The notes under the pieces are model-generated. The model had not been told where the DNA came from. It saw nothing but the letters and a program-made list of their open reading frames with translations, and searched no databases. The position numbers and the translations under genes were made by a program. 10,426 nt of DNA from an uncultured Solimonas sp. (GTDB lineage Bacteria; Pseudomonadota; Gammaproteobacteria; Nevskiales; Nevskiaceae): positions 1-10,426 of the forward strand of contig CAMLDZ010000110.1 in assembly GCA_946478985.1 (NCBI GenBank), read 5' to 3'. The number at the start of each line of letters is the position of its first letter. The stretch's first letter is position 1. Positions 8,206 through 10,426 of this stretch are shown piece after piece.

Positions 8206-8241
8206 CGACAGTATGTCGGATCGGGCGCCCGCCCCGACAGT
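8206..8241. promoter_or_regulatory. Cluster of CGACA/TGTCG half-sites, candidate TetR operator
   Basis: CGACA-GTA-TGTCG (8206-8218) is a perfect 5-bp inverted repeat. TGTCGG (8214-8219) also pairs with CCGACA (8234-8239) around the palindrome GGGCGCCC (8223-8230). CGACAGT occurs as a direct repeat at 8206-8212 and 8235-8241, 29 bases apart. The cluster lies 36-71 bases before the TetR start and upstream of the phosphatase promoter. The repeats are seen; TetR binding is inferred from position. Confidence 0.4.
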
Positions 8242-8275
8242 GCCGGCGGCGCCAACGGCGATGCGCAAGTCGCCG

Positions 8276-8305
8276 TTTTCACGTCGTTTGTGGGGCCTGT
8301 AGAAT
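8276..8305 (+). promoter_or_regulatory. Putative promoter of the tyrosine phosphatase gene
   Basis: TTTTCA (8276-8281) and TAGAAT (8300-8305) are separated by 18 bases and resemble a sigma70 promoter (4/6 matches each). Transcription would start near 8312, leaving a leader of about 45 bases. It lies 35 bases downstream of the CGACA/TGTCG cluster. Confidence 0.45.
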
Positions 8306-8356
8306 CGTCGGCTCCAAAATCGCAGGCGCCCGATCCGGCGACCTGCCCCTACGCTC

Positions 8357-8794
8357 ATGTTCGATCGAATTCTCGTCATCTGCACCGGCAATATCTGTCG
8401 CAGCCCGCTTGCCGAAGCCCTGCTGCGGCACAAGCTCAGCGCGCGCGGCACGCAGGTGAGCTCCGCCGGCACCGGCGCGCTGGTCGGTTATCCGGCCGAC
8501 CCGCTGTCGGTCGAGGTGGCCGCCGACCACGGCCTGGACCTGAGCGCGCACCGCGCCCAGCAGGTCAGCCTCTCGCAGCTGGGCGCGGTGGATCTGGTGC
8601 TGACGCTGGACCAGACCCACTCGGACTGGCTCAACGCCAAGTACCCGCAGATGCGCGGCCGTGTCCACAAGCTGATGCGGTGGAGCGAGAACGCCGACGT
8701 CGCCGACCCGTACCGTCTGCCGAAGGCGGCGTTCGAGGCGGCGTGGACGGACATCGAGCGCGGCGTCGACGACTGGCTGAAGAAGCTGGGCTGA
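8357..8794 (+). CDS. Low-molecular-weight protein tyrosine phosphatase
   Basis: A 145-residue cytoplasmic phosphatase that removes phosphate from protein tyrosines through a cysteine-phosphate intermediate. The N-terminus MFDRILVICTGNICRSPLAEALL holds the C-X5-R-S loop: nucleophile C9, R15, S16. The general acid is D117 in VADPYRLP. SSAGTGALVGYPADP (35-49) is also typical. Length matches the Wzb/Etp/Ptp group of bacterial LMW-PTPs (about 145-150). These usually sit beside a capsule-type tyrosine kinase (Wzc/Etk) and exporter genes. None is present here; the gene stands between a TetR regulator and miaB, so the substrate is unknown. No Shine-Dalgarno is visible before ATG 8357, but the family N-terminus fits this start exactly. 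Arsenate reductase of the same fold is unlikely, because the extra ArsC resolving cysteines are absent. Confidence 0.94.
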   Translation: MFDRILVICTGNICRSPLAEALLRHKLSARGTQVSSAGTGALVGYPADPLSVEVAADHGLDLSAHRAQQVSLSQLGAVDLVLTLDQTHSDWLNAKYPQMRGRVHKLMRWSENADVADPYRLPKAAFEAAWTDIERGVDDWLKKLG

Positions 8795-8810
8795 GCCCTG
8801 CGCCGGCGGG

Positions 8811-8851
8811 GGCGGCAAGCCGGACGCTGCCGCCACGGCGATTTCATCGCC
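8811..8851 (+). other. Two adjacent inverted repeats between phosphatase and miaB
   Basis: GGCGGCA (8811-8817) pairs with TGCCGCC (8828-8834) around a 10-base loop. Two bases later GGCGAT-TTC-ATCGCC (8837-8851) forms a second, perfect 6-bp stem. They start 17 bases after the phosphatase stop. The first may end transcription, though no real T-tract follows. The second overlaps the proposed -35 of miaB and could be a binding site. Confidence 0.4.
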
Positions 8852-8874
8852 AAGTCCAGGCCAGAACGTATACT
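8847..8874 (+). promoter_or_regulatory. Putative miaB promoter
   Basis: TATACT (8869-8874), a good -10 box, lies 16 bases after TCGCCA (8847-8852), a modest -35. Transcription would start near 8881, about 30 bases before the miaB ATG. Confidence 0.45.
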
Positions 8875-8911
8875 ACGAGGCCGTTTTCCCGCCGGCCCGG
8901 TGGCCGCCCGA

Positions 8912-10279
8912 ATGTCCGACGCTGCTGCGAAGAAGCTGTACCTGATCTCCTACGGTTGCCAGATGAACGATTACGACTCGGCCAAGATGACCGACGTACT
9001 CGCCGCATCGCATGGCTACGTGCGCACGCAGAATCCGGACGAAGCCGATCTGCTGCTGCTCAACACCTGCTCGATCCGCGAGAAGGCGCAGGAGAAAGTG
9101 TTCTCCGAGCTCGGCCGCTGGAAGGACTGGAAGCAGGCCGATCCACGCCGCGTGATCGGCGTCGGCGGCTGCGTCGCCTCGCAGGAAGGCGAGCAGCTGA
9201 CCCGTCGCGCGCCGATGATCGACATCGTCTTCGGCCCGCAGACCCTGCACCGCCTGCCGGAGCTGCTGGAGCAGACGCGGCAGACGCGCAAGCCCAGCGT
9301 CGACATCAGCTTCCCCGAGATCGAGAAGTTCGACCGCCTGCCGGAGCCGCGCGCAGAGGGCCCGGCGGCCAACGTGTCGATCATGGAAGGCTGCTCCAAG
9401 TACTGCACCTTCTGCGTGGTGCCGTACACGCGCGGCGCGGAGATCTCGCGCCCGCTCGACGGCGTGCTGACCGAATGCGCGCAGCTGGCGGCGCAGGGCG
9501 TGCGCGAGATCACCCTGCTCGGCCAGAACGTCAACGCCTATCGCGGTGAGATGGGCGGCACCTCCGAGACTTGCGATCTGGGCCTGCTGATCCGCTACGT
9601 CGCGCGCATTCCCGGCATCGAGCGCATCCGCTTCACCACCTCGCACCCGGCGGAGTTCAATGACTCGCTGATCGAGGCGTATGCGGAGGAGCCCAAGCTC
9701 GCCTCGTTCCTGCATCTGCCGGTGCAGTCCGGCAGTGACCGCATTCTCGGCATGATGAAGCGCGGTTACACGCGCGAGCAGTTCCTTGCCAAGATCGCCC
9801 GCATCCGCGCGGCGCGGCCGGACATCTCGCTGTCGAGCGATTTCATCGTCGGCTTCCCGACCGAGACCGACGCCGACTTCGCGATGACGATGAACCTGAT
9901 CGGCGAGGCCGGCATCGACTGCGCGTTCTCGTTCGTCTACAGCCCGCGCCCGGGCACGCCGGCGGCGAACCTGCGCGACGGCGTCGATGCCGCCACCAAG
10001 CAGCAGCGGCTGGCGATTCTGCAGGCACGCGTCAACCAGCTCGATCAGCAGTTCCGCCAGCGGCTGGTCGGCAGCGTGCAGCGCGTGCTGGTCGAGCGGC
10101 CGTCGGCACGCGGCAACGGCCAGCTGGCCGGCAAGACCTCGACCCACCGCACCGTCAACTTCGATGCGCCGGAAACCCTGATCGGCCAGTTCGTCGACGT
10201 GCGCATCACCGAGTCCACGGCCTATGCGCTGCGTGGTGAATGCGTGGATGCACCGGCGGTCTGCGAGGCGCTGTCATGA
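8912..10279 (+). CDS. miaB: tRNA-2-methylthio-N6-adenosine synthase MiaB
   Basis: Radical-SAM methylthiotransferase that converts i6A37 to ms2i6A37 in tRNAs reading UNN codons. The 455-residue product shows the N-terminal MTTase domain with the cluster cysteines C16 (YGCQMN), C53 (NTCSIRE) and C87 (GGCVAS). The radical-SAM motif CSKYCTFC has C161/C165/C168, followed by [12 protein letters not shown] and the TTSHPAEF and HLPVQSGSD signatures. A C-terminal TRAM domain (about 375-440) includes [11 protein letters not shown]. All catalytic residues are present and length is normal (E. coli 474). I chose ATG 8912; GTG 8900 in frame would add only four residues. No strong Shine-Dalgarno is visible. 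Its TGA overlaps the ATG of ybeZ by four bases, the usual miaB-ybeZ-ybeY order, so cotranscription and translational coupling are likely. Confidence 0.98.
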   Translation: MSDAAAKKLYLISYGCQMNDYDSAKMTDVLAASHGYVRTQNPDEADLLLLNTCSIREKAQEKVFSELGRWKDWKQADPRRVIGVGGCVASQEGEQLTRRAPMIDIVFGPQTLHRLPELLEQTRQTRKPSVDISFPEIEKFDRLPEPRAEGPAANVSIMEGCSKYCTFCVVPYTRGAEISRPLDGVLTECAQLAAQGVREITLLGQNVNAYRGEMGGTSETCDLGLLIRYVARIPGIERIRFTTSHPAEFNDSLIEAYAEEPKLASFLHLPVQSGSDRILGMMKRGYTREQFLAKIARIRAARPDISLSSDFIVGFPTETDADFAMTMNLIGEAGIDCAFSFVYSPRPGTPAANLRDGVDAATKQQRLAILQARVNQLDQQFRQRLVGSVQRVLVERPSARGNGQLAGKTSTHRTVNFDAPETLIGQFVDVRITESTAYALRGECVDAPAVCEALS

Positions 10280-10426
10280 GCACGCGGCCTGCAGCGCCGG
10301 CGCGCCTGGATCTGGTGCTGGAGCCGGATGACGCACAGCGTCTGGTCACGCTCTGCGGGCCGTTTGACGCGCACCTGCGGCAGATCGAGCTGCGCCTGGG
10401 CATCGAGATCCGCAACCGCGGCAACC
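10276..10426 (+). CDS. ybeZ: PhoH-like protein YbeZ, N-terminal fragment cut by window edge
   Basis: The first 50 codons of a PhoH-family ATPase, which acts with the YbeY endoribonuclease in RNA metabolism. The visible part includes [20 protein letters not shown] and then [18 protein letters not shown], the characteristic N-terminal domain ahead of the P-loop ATPase, which lies outside the window. ATG 10276 overlaps the miaB stop by four bases. Identification rests on this N-terminal similarity and on the conserved miaB-ybeZ order. Confidence 0.93.
   Translation, partial: MSTRPAAPARLDLVLEPDDAQRLVTLCGPFDAHLRQIELRLGIEIRNRGN

Overview
The window looks like a chromosomal segment from a high-GC gammaproteobacterium. 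The genes are dense, third codon positions are strongly G/C-biased, and the order miaB-ybeZ is typical of the group. A Xanthomonadales/Nevskiales-like lineage would fit, but that placement is a guess. No rRNA, tRNA, IS element, CRISPR array or phage gene was seen. No gene-free gap exceeds about 190 bases.

Layout from left to right: the minus strand carries most of uvrA, cut off at its C-terminal end by the left edge of the window. A small DUF454/YbaN-type membrane protein is divergent from it, followed by a YajR-like major facilitator transporter. A compact sulfur module comes next. It has a minus-strand CsoR/CstR/FrmR-family repressor (4646-4930), a shared divergent control region with a strong palindrome (4993-5012), and a plus-strand operon of two half-size YeeE/YedE permease proteins (start/stop overlapping) and an ETHE1-type persulfide dioxygenase. 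Then come ssb, a near-perfect bidirectional terminator (7483-7512), and a convergent TetR-family regulator. Divergent from TetR is a low-molecular-weight tyrosine phosphatase, then miaB overlapping the start of ybeZ (PhoH-like), which runs off the right edge.

How the parts work together: uvrA and ssb are genome-maintenance genes, and a uvrA / MFS transporter / ssb neighbourhood is common in related bacteria such as Pseudomonas. Here the sulfur module sits between the transporter and ssb, which suggests an insertion into a conserved neighbourhood. The module reads as a self-contained persulfide or thiosulfate handling unit: the permease halves move a sulfur species, the dioxygenase oxidises glutathione persulfide to sulfite, and the repressor senses the sulfur species by cysteine chemistry. 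Its cysteine arrangement differs from the textbook CsoR, FrmR and CstR patterns, and this is the most interesting point in the window. Most of the rest is ordinary housekeeping sequence.
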